Shown: positions 35,958 through 48,243, counted from the stretch's first letter. The stretch: DNA of 64,000 nt from Leuctra nigra (GCA_934045905.1 OW203766.1:15246309-15310308), one strand, 5' to 3'. Made by a program: numbers and translations. Notes: generated by a model from the letters alone, not told the origin.

Positions 35958-38540
35958 CTAAGACAATGACCTCACATTTACTAGTAGAGTCGCTTCACAC
36001 AGCCAATATTATATTTATATACTAACTAGTCCTTGAACTAATTATAAGATGGAAAATAACATACCTATCTGTAAAATATTGAATTAAAATGTTAGTCTTG
36101 GATTAACGAGTTTGATTATCATGTACAGATTTTGTTTTCAATTGTAAATATAAGGAAGTGACTCTTGGATTCGGATTGGCCAACGCTATACAACTCCAAA
36201 ACTTCAACACGTGACTAAAATAAAATTAATTGTGTATCACGTTTACTTTTTCATGACATCGGCTCGAAAAGTGAATAATTGTTTCTTTCGAGGCAAATGA
36301 TGGGAAGGTTTCGAAGTGATGATATAAGATATTTTCCTCGCTGGTAGAATAAGAATTAACAGAAGAACAGAAGGTTTTCTTTTTTTTCTATTTGTAACTG
36401 AATAAACTTTTCCATACACCCACACACACACTAGATCGAAAATAAGTAGTTGTTTTGATTGAGTGAATCCTTGTTTGCTTGCAGTTGTGATGTCAATAAT
36501 TCACGCGAATTTTCACTAAAAACCTGTTGTTTTGGACAAAACAAGTAAAGTTGTTGTGTTTCTATTTGACTAGCGAACGTCAGTTTTTAGAAATCGTTCC
36601 ATATTTCAAAATTACCGCTCGAAAACTGATGTTTTCGGAAAGAGTAGTATTTCGATATCCAATCGTCAACGGTAAACTCTTCATAAGACTCGTCGTCCGG
36701 GTGTTCCGTGGTATACCGATCGTCTCATCCACTCATTGACGCTCGGGGTCCCAATTTCACTGCCGCCTACATGACTGGTCGCTGACTGCATGTTCAGCGC
36801 TCAGACAGCGACATGACTTTCACCAGGCCGTGTCCAAGATGGCCGATGTAAACAAATGACAAAACTGTCCAAATGTATTTTAATTATAGTTCGAGACAAT
36901 TTGCACTGAAATACATGGTATGTTTATGAATTAAAACTATTATAATAGTGAAGTTATTGTTTCGTTTATGATAAAATCTGTGTAAGTAATTGTGATTGAA
37001 TCGTGTTATTATATAAACAAAGCCAGTGAGTTTGTGATGAGTGAATTTGCTCTATACGAACTATCATAACAATAAGGATTACTTTTGTTCTACAATATCG
37101 CAGCACTAAGGTATTGTTATCACCTAAAAATGTTCTACATTCAATTTGTCAAATACGTGTTAGATCTGCGCAGATCCGGTCAAATGACGACGTTCGATTA
37201 CTCTCTATTTTCACTGAAGTATGCCGAGATGATTTAGGTATTTATGTCTCCTACCGGCAATGGTTACTAATACTCGGCTGGATTGTTATCATCCACAAAT
37301 CACTAGTACATCAAGTCCGGTTATAGCTACCTATAGCAATAACATTGCGGGACTAGCCTTGGACTTGGAGAACAATGTTATTCCACCACTGGGGAGTCAT
37401 TCACGAAACTTGTTCATGAGCAACCAATGTTAATTCTTATCCAACGTAACTCCTCTTTGTGAATGAGCCAGCTATGAAGTCAAATTTTAAGTAAGCCCCA
37501 GGTTCAGGGGAGAGAATCTCAATTCAGATTAAAAATAAATCATTGGTCAATTCTTTCGTGATACGTAAATCATTCCGTTCCGTTCTCAATTTTAGTCTGA
37601 ATCAATAATGGTTTGCCCGTTATTACTTTAGAACATATTTAGCCTGCGTTTCACCCAGATTCTAAACCCGGGTTAGAGGCGGTAAACCTGGTTTAGAGGG
37701 CCCTAAACCATTATATTTATACAAGAATCCAAAATTCCAATATTTTGGGTAATTTTCTTACACAACTTGAACTCGTGCCATGAAGTAGCGCTATCTAGCG
37801 GCAGTTCTGGACACTTCCCGCATAGTACGTGTTTCGCCCGACAGAGCGCAGCATCAGTTCCGACTCACCTTGGTGGAGGTGCCGGTCGATAGAGGAGAAT
37901 TCTATTCATCGTGTTGGTTTTGAAGACCTGACGAGAGTCACGTGGGCACAGATTGATTTCGATGATTGTTCCTTGCACAAACCATGAGAGTGAACATGTT
38001 ATTTCAATCTTGTGGATGATGAATAGAGTGTTGGGATTCATGAGGATACAATCTGAGTAGCTTTATTTGTAACTCAAAACTATTTGGTATACAGGTAACT
38101 TCAGCTCCTAGTCCAACATTATTCACCGGTTCCTTTTTGGTTTGGAAGTTATTCTGTGCCTCATTTACCCAAGGAAACTTAACATTTTATCACTTTTTTA
38201 TCACTATTTTATCACTTGAACAGTAAACATTTATAATTAGTATTTCCAAATTCCAATTGCTAATTATATTCTATGTATAGATACCTATTTTGTCATAAAA
38301 TTGTATCATGGCATAAATAAATTATTCTGATTTTATTATTATTCTCAGCTGATAACAGAATAAAATCTTTTATCCATCAAATCTTTTGGATAAGTACTTA
38401 CAAATTTGAGTTATTTAAGTAAGACTTCAATCAGCCTCTGAGGCATAACAATTGGCAAGTTAAAATCACATTTAAATCTAGTATTGTGCTCGTGCACTTG
38501 AGTATTCGTCAGGGTATTTATTAGAAACAACAACATACAG
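35958..38540. other. Intergenic DNA upstream of the odorant receptor
   Basis: No gene was recognised. 36740-36850 is locally GC-richer and contains AAGATGGCCGATG followed by a short open frame, which could be a 5' UTR of an unseen transcript. A 20-mer at 37872-37891 is identical to 35851-35870. Confidence 0.5.
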
Positions 38541-38587
38541 AAATCCTAATAGAAAAAAATAGAAATCCAGAAATCCATAATAATCTC

Positions 38588-38890
38588 AATCCCCGCATCA
38601 CAGACTACGACCCGGTAAATATGGGAATTAAAATTGTCAATCACCTTCCTCATAGACTTAAACCCAATGAAAAGTGTAAGCGTAAATATTACAAAAACAA
38701 TGTAAAACAGGTTTTAATCAAATACTTATTTTACAATATGGATGAATTCTTTCGTGTTCTTTTGATTAAATTTTAACTAAATGTTATTTCAATATGTTAG
38801 CGACAGCTTACAAACTATTCTTGTACATGTATGTATCCAAGTGAAAAATAGTGAAATGTAAGGCCTACAAATAAATAAATAAATAAATAA
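38588..38890 (+). mobile_element. 3' fragment of a non-LTR retrotransposon
   Basis: 63 codons (38588-38776) encode the C-terminal tail of a non-LTR RT polyprotein, resembling the tail at 13550-13718 in its MDEF ending. It is followed by a short 3' UTR and an AAATA repeat tail (about 38866-38890). Heavily 5' truncated. Confidence 0.75.
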
Positions 38891-39256
38891 ACATACTGGT
38901 TAGAGGTGAAATATTAATATCCTTAAACAGCTACGCACGAATCCTTGTAAAACCATTGTAAAACACACCATACAGTCAGGTTAAAACTGGTATACGAAAT
39001 CCTGTTTTCTTTCGCAAAACAATTACTACCTATAGCATACGATGTATATATCTACATATACATAATTCAAACAGCTATTGTAGTACCTACGATGCAATCT
39101 GATATTTTATATTATTCATATGGTAAGTTTATTATTAAGGGTTTCGTCGACAAAATATCGACTCAACATTTGAATGTAACAAAGTGGACATGTATGAGTA
39201 TAGTGTTGCGACAATGTCGTGAATCTCTTGAAGTGTTCTTGTGTTTGGAATTGCCA

Positions 39257-42200
39257 ATGGATTCCGAGCAGATCAGAAGATCGATCAGTGAGCGTCGCAC
39301 AGCCGGGTTCTTAGTCCTTGTTCTCTACAACTTTGGTAAGAGCCTAGTGATTTATTTGTGTCCTGGATCAAACACTTTATAATATATGTGAATCTAAAAC
39401 TCATAACGGAATCGGTTGGCAATATTACAAACCTCATCTTCTGTCAGGTTTGTACCGAGTCGTTGACGAACAACGGTCGCTTAATAAGTGTTGGGCTTTG
39501 CACATTCAACTGCTGCGAGCCTGTTACTCTCTCAATACACAATCTTCTTCTTCTGTAAGGTTTTGGCTAGTGTTGAACGAACGATGGGAGCTACTCACAC
39601 TTGCTCGGTTTATGCACATTCAACTGCTGCGAGCCTGTTACTCTCTCAATACACAATCTTCTTCTTCTGTAAGGTTTTGGCTAGTGTTGAACGAACGATG
39701 GGAGCTACTCACACTTGCTCGGTTTATGCACATTCAACTGCTGCGAGCCTGTTACTCTCTCAATACACAATCTTCTTCTTCTGTAAGGTTTTGGCTAGTG
39801 TTGAACGAACGATGGGAGCTACTCACACTTGCTCGGTTTATGCACATCCAACTGCTGCGAGCCTGTTACTCTCTCAATACACAATCTTCCTATTCTGTCA
39901 GGTTTATGGAGAATCTCGGACGAGCAACGGACGTGGGGCTACTACATGCGGCTTCTGTTTCCTTACATTGAACTTCTGCGAGCCTGTTACTCCGTGTTCT
40001 TCGCCATGATGGGAATCTACATCGTTTACCACGACACAGATCAAATGAGCGAAGTGACCTTGATCCTTTTCTTGTACTTGATACTCTTATTCAAAGCATA
40101 CACCATTGCAGTATTTAAAGAAGACATACAACAAATCTATGAGAGTATTGAAAGATTAAGTAACTCTTTGATAACTGATGACATCACAGAAGGAATGCTC
40201 GCAAAGACGAATTTGTTGATACAAACTATTTTTAAATATTCATCTCGAATATTTTGCATTTTTTCCGCGATATGCTACTTATTCTTGGTACGAACTTCTC
40301 TAGTTACTCGACTTTTACCGTTTAGGTGAGTATCATTCTTGAAAATGAACATTATCATGTTACCTCTTAATATTTACAGCAGCATTTACAATATTTGTAT
40401 GCACACTACACTAGTGCCCCTTTGCATCTTTTGAGATGAGTAGGCTACATTCCGGTACCGGATTTCCTCTCTTTCTATTTCATCCTCCTTAGTGGAATTT
40501 TAATTCCGTGTCTTCTTTACATGCATACTAAAGAGACTGGACCTACACTTCCCCCGCCCCTACAGGGAAGAGCGTCATCTTTCAAATATTCGCGGTCTAA
40601 AAATGGCCAATAACAAACGTATGAAGTCGGGAGGATAAAAACCGCAGTGCTCCTGAAATGGTGTGGTGGTGGGAACTGTGAGAACTATTCGTTACATAAT
40701 AAACTAAAAACGTAAATGTTTATGTAAATATATACGTATATTTATAAATAAATATATAAATGCATAAATAAATGTATTTTTAATTACATTTTACGTATTT
40801 AATGCGTTTACTATACAAATCATGACGATAATGTATCGACTGAGCCATCGACTGTTTAGTTACTTCCATTGTCACGTGGAAAATGGCGCTGGGAATTTTA
40901 TCATCCCTGGACATTTTTGTGCTTCAAGGATTAGCATTGGCAGCATTGTAAGATGACGCTCTTCCCAGTGGGGAAGTGTAGGTCTAGTCTCTCAAATGCA
41001 TACATACAGTGATGTTACACCTCTACACATAAGTATGATGTGATGTTCCACAGACGCTGGCTGCCGTACAACTTCAGTTACACTCCGATGTTTGAGGTCA
41101 CTTTGGTGTCGATCAGTTGTCTTCTAGTCTTCGACGTATTCTTTATTGTCCTTCACGACTCTCTGTTGGTCGCCATTTTCGCGTTCACGGACTGTCTTTT
41201 CAAAGCGCTGAGGTAAATAGGGACACCTGTTTTTCGCGCACGCGAAATGCGCGAAATTTTCAGAATGTTGGGATATCATATGTTTAACAATTGTTCTCCA
41301 TGAATCACATCATAACTTGTCATAATCTGGTCGCGACAAAACGAGAAATTGTGAAGTTTTAAGCCATATCACCAAAATCAACATCTTTACCCAACATAAC
41401 ACCGAAATTTAATGATTTTTGAAGTATTTATACTAATTATCATCAATTTTGAAGACAAAGTATCATTTTTAACACGATAATAAAATATATTTCAAACAAA
41501 AAGTCAATGACAGTGACAGCTAACAGCTTGTCTGGTTTACAGCAATCATACCAACCTTGAAAATAATGTCAAAGTTGCATATTATTCCGGTAAATATTTT
41601 TAAAAAAGATTTATTTACTCTAATGAAGGAGAAATTAAATTACAGATGTGCAAATTGCCATTTGTAAAGCTGAAATTTGGAAAGATCATTGAAAAATAGT
41701 GAAATAAGTTACAAATGTTGCAGAAAATCCATTTATAGGCAGAAAATGCCAGTGGTAATGATGATTTGTAAATAAAATAAAAAATAATGAAATTTTGGCA
41801 ATTTTTACACGTAATTTTCATAACACAATAAAAAGCGAAATTTCATTATCTTAAAACGAAATTTTGGATTTTATAAAACCATTTTCAGGTGTCCCTAATC
41901 ATAAAGTGTCCTACACACGGTGAATCTTGCATGACAAACATACTTCACCATCACAAGCCTGCAGGTTTGATCATGTGTGTGAAGTAATTCAAACACTTGA
42001 AAGTGTTTGCTTAGTCGTTTAAGGGCCGGTATTTCAATAGTCTGGTAAACCATTAGTTAGGTTTTAATCGGTCATTCGAGGGTCATTGGTTGTTGTCATG
42101 GCAATATCGTCCTAATTGACTGTTTTAAAGTTAGCAAGGTATTGAAAGACCGGCCCTAAGACTGAGTTAATACCTTTCAAGAAGTGTCATTATTAATTAG

Positions 42201-44987
42201 ATTGCGATGTAGATTGCTGTTTTTTCTTCAAATTAAGTTCATTACATAATGAATTTGAAATAAATCAGTGAGAAGTGCACATTTCAAGCGCAATCTTGAT
42301 CGCACTTTGGAGTTCATTACGACCTCTGCTATGATCTGTTAAATACGAAATTAACCGTAAAATAATGTAAATTTCTTTGAAACACTTTAAAGTCATACCA
42401 AAGGTAGCGATACCCCAGCGTGTGACTTCATTTAGTGGAGAGAGCTTGAAGCGAACTTTACTCCCTGATTTAAATCTACAAGCGTGTAGAAAAAAGTCGC
42501 GTTGCACCTTATACATCTTCTGATACAATAACATCCTTACAGATATAGATTAGAACATCAACGAGAATCCTGCGAGAAGCAAGTGAAATCAGAACAGAAA
42601 GTGCTCGTTTGCCGATGTAAGAGAACTCTGAAGCAGGATTCCGGTGGAGTCTCGACAGCTGTTGGAAGGAAAAGTCATTGGGAAGCAAGGAGAGAAGTCA
42701 TTCTCAGCATTGTGCGGGAGAATGAAGACAACCCTGGGAAACGAGCGACGTGCGCATGCGCTCAAGTAGCAGAGCATGCGCACATTGAACAGGTCAACAG
42801 CGCAATGGAGGCTTATCTCAAGCAATGTGTACGACATCACGAAGCACTTCTTGAGTGAGCATTTTGGGGAAATAGTTTTTAGTTTGAGCCATAATCGTTG
42901 ACTCTAAGCACATTGTAATAACATGTCTACCCACCAAGTTACATTTACTTGTATGGCACATAAAATCTTAATATCAATAGTTTTTCATCTTTTACATAAT
43001 ACATACACTTAATTTATTTTTAAGTTGAACACCACTATATAAACACCGATGTATGTGTTTAGTGATTTCTGCGTTGGAATTCTGCGTTAGATGTTGCTAT
43101 TTATTGGGCTATTTCTGATCGCAGATTATCGGCAAAGATCCAAGAGATCTATGGGCCCACTCTCTCGAGTTTAATTGGAACCATTCTCTTGTGCGGCATC
43201 AGCGCACTCTTCGTAAGCACAATTGTAAGTGTAATAGAATTATGAAACTCCACTGTTAATGAGAAGTGGGGTGGATGTTGATTATTGTAATTCTTGTCTT
43301 ACAGCATCAATCACTCGACTTTTTAGTAGTTGTTACCGTCTCGTGCATCAATGCGTTTCTTGCTGAATGCTTCATCGTCTCGTGGTTCGTGGACAATTTA
43401 ACTGAGGTAAAAACAGTACTTAGACTATTGGTTGTGAGGTTTAAAACATCGAATAGGGACAGTAGTGGGATGGGTGACCCTTCAAGCCCAGCTGACTCGC
43501 TAGCTACTGCCGTTGAGCCAGAGAGATTAGGATGGTTGAGAATAAGTGTAACGACACTTTCCACCAGGAAGGAGCCACGACCACGAAGTAAAAACTCGAA
43601 GTAACCCGAAAGATTTGGGTTCGAATCCCAGTTGGAGTCGTGCTTATTTCGCAGGCTCTCTCCTATTACCATCCAGAAGTGAGTAACCTAATATCAACCT
43701 CTATTACACCCTTGAAGAGTTTTTAATTTTTATCAATATCTTTTACCAATGTAATTTTGTTAACAAAATAAGGCTTTGTACGAGTATTCAGAACAGTTCA
43801 ATGAAAATAATTCCATAGCTTGTAATGGTTTATTAGATTTACTTCGTTTAACAGACGTTCAGCTGCCCGAAAATTAGTAAAATTATAGCACTAAACATCT
43901 GTTGGACAAAATAAAACTAATAACTTATGCCAAACTATGAAATTATTTTCATTGAACTGTTCTGAATACTCGTATACAAAGCCCTATTTTGTTAACAATT
44001 ACATTGGTAAAAGATATTGATAAAAATATCGATTAAAAAACTCTTCAAGGCCACGCTCACTACTCGGCACTCTTAACACCGTCTAATACCTGGGGCTGGA
44101 TTCACAAAGAAGTATAACTTTATGACTGAAAAAACTAGTAGGTATCAATATTAGCAATTACCAAGTTTTACCGGCATATCTTTATGAATATAATTATTCA
44201 GATCACCATTTAAAATGATAAAATACCAAGTTTTAGCATGGTAATATCATGGTAATAGATATATTGGTAGTTTTAATGTTATACCGGCATAAAGTTATGC
44301 CGGTATAGAGCTTAAAACCTTTTGTGAATCCAGCCCCTGTGACATAATGTCAGAAGAGCGCAGTGCATATCGACCAACTATCCCATAATCCGGAAAAGTT
44401 ATGGACTAGAGGAACAGTCATCAATTAGTGAAAGTTTTTCAGACTGCATTAGGATTGACTAAACCCAATAAAAATAGATGCACTGCACATATTATCTAGA
44501 AATGTAAGGTTGAATGGTTGAAAATGGTTCGTATGGTTGACAATGACGTTCATGTCGTTTTCCAAAGACAATTCATAAAGGAAACAAACTCCAATTTCCA
44601 GAGCTCTGGTCTCGGCTTCTCCATGTACGCTAGTGAGTGGCTGACAGCGAGGGAGGGATTCAAGCGCTCGATGATGATCATGATCGCGCGCAGTGAGAAG
44701 CCCGTTGTGCTGCGCGGAATGGGGATACCGTTGTCGCTGCGCACGTTCAGAGCGGTGTGTTGACGCGTTGGCCAATCAGAGGCCGATATTCTCACGTCGG
44801 CCCCTCCCACTGGTTGACTATCGGCTTCTGATTGGCTAGCTTGAATGTAAGGTTAGCAACAGTATGTTGACTGGAAACGTTATCGTTATGATCTCTTTCT
44901 CTGCAGGTCAGCAAAGCGGCGTACTACCTCCACACATATCTCATCAAGATGTACCTCGGACAAAAACTAGTCAAGGACACAACTTAA
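39257..44987 (+). CDS. Insect odorant receptor (7tm_6 family), eight exons
   Basis: Model: join(39257..39335,39902..40325,41054..41212,42543..42854,43125..43224,43305..43406,44602..44754,44907..44987), 1,410 nt, 469 aa. Every donor is GT, every acceptor AG, and all phases agree (1,2,2,2,0,0,0). Insect ORs are seven-helix membrane proteins with an inverted topology that form odorant-gated channels with Orco. Family marks: an N-terminal GLW segment at the exon 1/2 junction, a conserved CVRHH helix at the end of exon 4, the SALF helix in exon 5, AECF in exon 6, a YASEWL segment, MIARSEKP and a TFRAVSKAAYYL end. Exon 7 has the weaker donor GTGTGT. It is longer than the usual 400-420 aa because of exon 4. 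It is not Orco, whose characteristic loop I do not see. The introns carry MITEs and a SINE-like box. AATAAA lies 60 bp past the stop. Odour specificity cannot be read. Confidence 0.93.
39447..39900 (+). repeat. Tandem degenerate copies of odorant receptor exon 2 start
   Basis: Four units sit directly before the functional exon 2. Three (39559, 39673, 39787) are 114 bp and nearly identical; the first (39447) is 112 bp and more divergent. Each contains the conserved stretch CTGCTGCGAGCCTGTTACTC, nearly the same as in exon 2 at about 39972-39993. Units 2-4 have GTAAG where exon 2 and unit 1 have the acceptor GTCAG. Because 114 is a multiple of three, long open frames run through the array, but they are not a separate gene. 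Confidence 0.9.
40532..40992. mobile_element. MITE in odorant receptor intron 2
   Basis: Left end AGAGACTGGACCTACACTTC pairs with the right end, and GGGAAGAGCGTCATCTT pairs with AAGATGACGCTCTTCCC, giving interrupted inverted ends of about 50 bp. No ORF. Confidence 0.82.
42021..42160. mobile_element. Small MITE in odorant receptor intron 3
   Basis: GGGCCGGTATTTCAATA and TATTGAAAGACCGGCCC form 17-bp inverted ends with one mismatch, about 140 bp in all. Confidence 0.8.
42617..42769 (+). other. Candidate retained intron (exitron-like) in odorant receptor exon 4
   Basis: A strong donor CGAT/GTAAGAG lies inside exon 4. Splicing to the TAG at 42767-42769 would remove 153 nt, a multiple of three, and keep the frame. 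The protein would become 418 aa, the usual size, with the second intracellular loop shortened by 51 residues. The acceptor lacks a strong pyrimidine tract. Using the next AG (42772) would create a stop codon. Confidence 0.5.
43618..43628 (+). other. tRNA-like B box in odorant receptor intron 6
   Basis: GGTTCGAATCC inside TGGGTTCGAATCCCAG. The surrounding 43480-43700 looks like a decayed tRNA-derived SINE; no complete tRNA fold was found. Confidence 0.5.
43711..44072. mobile_element. Palindromic TTAA-family MITE in odorant receptor intron 6
   Basis: A long inverted repeat homologous to 16077-16459 and 31729-32100. The right end CTCACTACTCGGCACTC is followed by TTAA (44073-44076). The left end is truncated at CTTGAAGAG. 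Confidence 0.88.
44092..44337. mobile_element. MITE in odorant receptor intron 6
   Basis: Perfect 17-bp inverted ends (GGGGCTGGATTCACAAA and its complement). The interior also has inverted ATACCGGCATAA segments. Confidence 0.85.
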
Positions 44988-45046
44988 TAATTTTATTTCT
45001 TCTTCAATTAGCTGCACTAACTTCTTTTGGCCGTCAAAACCAATGC

Positions 45047-45052
45047 AATAAA
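45047..45052 (+). terminator. Polyadenylation signal of the odorant receptor
   Basis: AATAAA 60 bp after the TAA stop, the first canonical hexamer downstream. Confidence 0.7.
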
Positions 45053-46093
45053 ACTGTATTTTCCATGAGAGCAGTCATTAGTATGACACATTTGACATGC
45101 CTGTTTTATCTTATAAATGAGGACTTTTGATGTATTTATGTAAAAGGAGTGATTCTTAAATATATTCCGCAATTACACATTACCTATACATTCAATAAGC
45201 TACCTTGAAGAGATGTCACAATCTGATAGTTGTGACTTAAGGGGTCTTAGGGGGGGGGGGGGGGGGGACATAAGAGGGTTAAGGGGTTAAGGGAAAGTCT
45301 CTTAATTGGAAAGTCTAGCGTCCAATGGCATCGGCTTTATTGAAAAGTAGTATAGGTAACATGATTTTCTTAGAAAATTGAATTTATTTTCAATTATTCC
45401 AAGTGCTACGTAATGCAATTGGCTTTCTGTGAAAGTTATTTCCATCGTGTTGCGATCTGTACTCATCACATTAACACGTCACGTATTGTTTTATCAATGA
45501 ATTGTTTTTGCACCAGTTCGAAATATTGCAACACCGCACGTATGTACACATATACCGCATTGCGTCGTCAAACATGATCATGCACTACGATGTTGCCAGA
45601 TCCCGCGTCTACAAATATGTGAAGTTACTATAATAATAAGGTTCATCGTAACTGATGTTGCAACATCGCTTGTATGTGTATATATATACCGCATTGCGTC
45701 GACAAATTTAATCAAGCTATGAGATGTTGCCAGATCATGGCCTTTGCACCTGACATTAATTATTTCCATGCAAAGTTACGTGTCTTATTTAGTACAGAAC
45801 CAAATAAAAAGTGCATATAAAATGTGGACACCTGCAGCAAGCTTTAAAACTAGGAAAGCGCTCTGTTTAACGCGTGGACAAGGAGCCTTCGTTGTAAAAG
45901 CGTATGAGTATGAGTATGAGTAATGTGTATGAGTTTGTTCACATACCTTGGAAAGAAACGAAATGAAAGAAGAAGCCGTGATAAAATATCCGAAATTTCC
46001 TCAAAGAAATTTTACAAGTATCTAAAAACACATATAAACTGTAGGTACACTTGGCACAACTACAATACAGAGAAAGTGCCATAAAAATATACC
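45053..46093. other. Intergenic DNA
   Basis: It contains a run of 18 G (45250-45267) and a short GTATGA repeat near 45902-45922. No gene was recognised. Confidence 0.55.
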
Positions 46094-46101
46094 ATGATGA
46101 C

Positions 46102-46559
46102 CAAGGGCGTATCCAGGATGAAATTTCGGGGGGGGGGGGCCGGACATTACAAATATTTTGAAAATCACAGTGTAAAATAGGGAGTTCGGGGGCGCAGCCC
46201 CCGAGAAAATTTTGGATCAAGGTCATTCATTTAGGTGCAATTTTGAATCGCAGTGTAAAGCTATTTTGGGGAATAAAAAAATAAAAAAATAAAAAAATAT
46301 CCAAAAATTGGTTTTAGAGCTTTAAGAATAGGTAAATTTATTGAACTCAATAGCATATGCAAGTCCGGGGCGCATAGCACCGGAAATTTTTTGGAATTTT
46401 AACTCAATTCTAACCATTTTGGAACGTTTTTGACATGATCTGTCTATTTTTAATTTTTTTTTTCACATATTATTTTAAATGTGCTTATTATCTTAGATGT
46501 AATCCTGATTTCGAGGGGGCCATGGCCCCCCCGGCCCCCCCCCCCTGAATACCCCCTTG
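46102..46559. mobile_element. hAT-type MITE with exact 8-bp target duplication
   Basis: Left end CAAGGGCGTATCCAGG; the right end is the complement of CAAGGGGGTATTCAGG. ATGATGAC flanks both sides exactly (46094-46101 and 46560-46567). The ends carry G/C homopolymers. No transposase. Confidence 0.95.
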
Positions 46560-47153
46560 ATGATGACGCTCGCTTCTCTCGCATAATAATTAATAATCAT
46601 CGAAAAGGGTGTTATGCACAATTGATGCGGCTGTTGATTGGCTACAGATCATTTCTATTGTACATGACTTTAATTGGTTACTGCTAAATTTCCTGTTGAT
46701 TTTGCTCGTAATTCTATTGTGAATGGGTCATAACATTCATTTACTGTCAGTTAATGTCAGTTTTGTAGCTGCTCATTTCAAGTGAACGAGCCATGTACGT
46801 TCTGAAAACACGCCGCGCGAATCTGTTTTCCAACTCCTCGTGAATTCCACCCCACGCGACGCCTTCAGAGAGCCGCCGCGACGCAGGTGGACGCCCATTC
46901 GCAGCGTCATAACATTGTTAATACTAATCGTGTAGCGCACTTCATACTAATTAACTCAATTAATGTTTAATGCTGTGTGATACAGGCGGAGCTGTTGATT
47001 ACACACTAGGGATGGTCGGACAGACATTAGGGGTAATGTCACGATGTTTTATATACAGTGTCGCGTAGTGCGGAATTCTACCGTGTGTAGGCGCTGTAAT
47101 TGCGCAGTAGTGCGAAAATCTACCGCTACAAGGTGCTGCAATCGCATACAGAC

Positions 47154-47323
47154 TCATGCTCAAAACTATTTGCGTCCGCAAGTGTAACATAGTCTCTGTA
47201 TACAGAGACTACAGTCTGTATACAGACTGTTTGTATGTATGTGAGATTCTGTTTGTATAACGTGTTTACAGGTAACAGGAGTTGCAAATGGACTTGTGGA
47301 GGCAACTTTAGTTTTGAGCATGA
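47154..47323. mobile_element. Small MITE containing two abutting palindromes
   Basis: TCATGCTCAAAACTA and its exact complement bound 170 bp. Inside, 47191-47210 (AGTCTCTGTATACAGAGACT) and 47211-47230 (ACAGTCTGTATACAGACTGT) are both perfect 20-bp palindromes, directly adjacent. Confidence 0.78.
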
Positions 47324-47519
47324 TAAGCTGATTTGTAGACTTTATGCTGCAATATACAATCATGCATTGTATAATTTGTGATTTGCGATTTACTTGAAAA
47401 TTATAATTTTGCCATTATAATTTTGCCATTTGCCAATATAATTATAATTTTGCCAGCCCAAAATAGTAAAGATATTGAATATTGTAGATATATAGCCATT
47501 CGAGCTGAAAAGCTCGAAG

Positions 47520-47712
47520 CTGAACGTTCAATAAATCTGATAGGCTGATAAATGTAAGATCGCAGCATCAGAAGTCAGTCTAAGCGATCTCATTGTCTCA
47601 CTCTAGTAGGTGACCTCACATTTCAATGATAATAACAAGCTTTGATTGGTTATGGGACATGACCAGCAGTCAATCAAATTTGGTCAACGTTCAATTTTTG
47701 TTTTGCCGAGTG
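47520..47712. mobile_element. Truncated copy of the TA-flanked MITE
   Basis: Matches 17655-17846 from TGAACGTTCAATAAATCTGA to GCCGAGTG; the left terminus is lost. Confidence 0.82.
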
Positions 47713-48057
47713 TAGGTACCGAGTGAAGGATTTTTTCATGTCGCACATCCCTTTCTACCATCCTGAATACACAGGAAGTTTTCCATAAAAACCCCTTGTT
47801 TTGAATTTGCTTTAGGCACAGTTTGGTTTCTCTCAAATGACATCACACCGACGAAAATGTCTATCCAGCCTTGCTCCATATGCAAAGCTGCACGCATATG
47901 TCGCTAGCAAACACACAAGCCCCGGTCTAAACGGTTTAAAATGCAAATCAAGTTATTTACATTGTTTTATTACGTATTCGCTGGGCTGGGTTCTTTCATG
48001 TTCGATAGATGAAAGAACTTAATCGTATCACGTATGTCCTGCGTTTATGTAAATGTA

Positions 48058-48243
48058 CACGTGGCGCAACTAAAAACTGTGTTTGAACAAACCGATTGGG
48101 TGCTGGTCAGGTTCATTGACAATCAATCCTTGGTATTATCAGAACTCATCTACTAGAGCTAGATGACGAGTTAGCATAGACTTCTATCACATCATTTTCA
48201 GCCAACAGCTTGTTTCGAATACCGTTTTTTGTTTGGCGAAGTG
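48058..48243. mobile_element. Related TA-flanked MITE
   Basis: CACGTGGCGCAACTAAAAAC at the left and the complement of CACTTCGCCAAACAAAAAAC at the right, each flanked by TA. Ends resemble those at 17636-17846 but the interior is different. Confidence 0.7.

Noticed and set aside
36740..36870. Promoter-like GC-richer patch with AAGATGGCCG
   Set aside because: The frame after the ATG has six codons and no downstream gene on that strand nearby could be tied to it.
39450..40009. 173-codon repetitive open frames across the 114-bp array
   Set aside because: They are open only because the unit length is a multiple of three. The real coding signal is exon 2 of the odorant receptor, in another frame.
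8550..43628. tRNA genes suggested by B boxes at 8550, 18162 and 43618
   Set aside because: No acceptor stem or full cloverleaf; the flanks match tRNA-derived SINEs.
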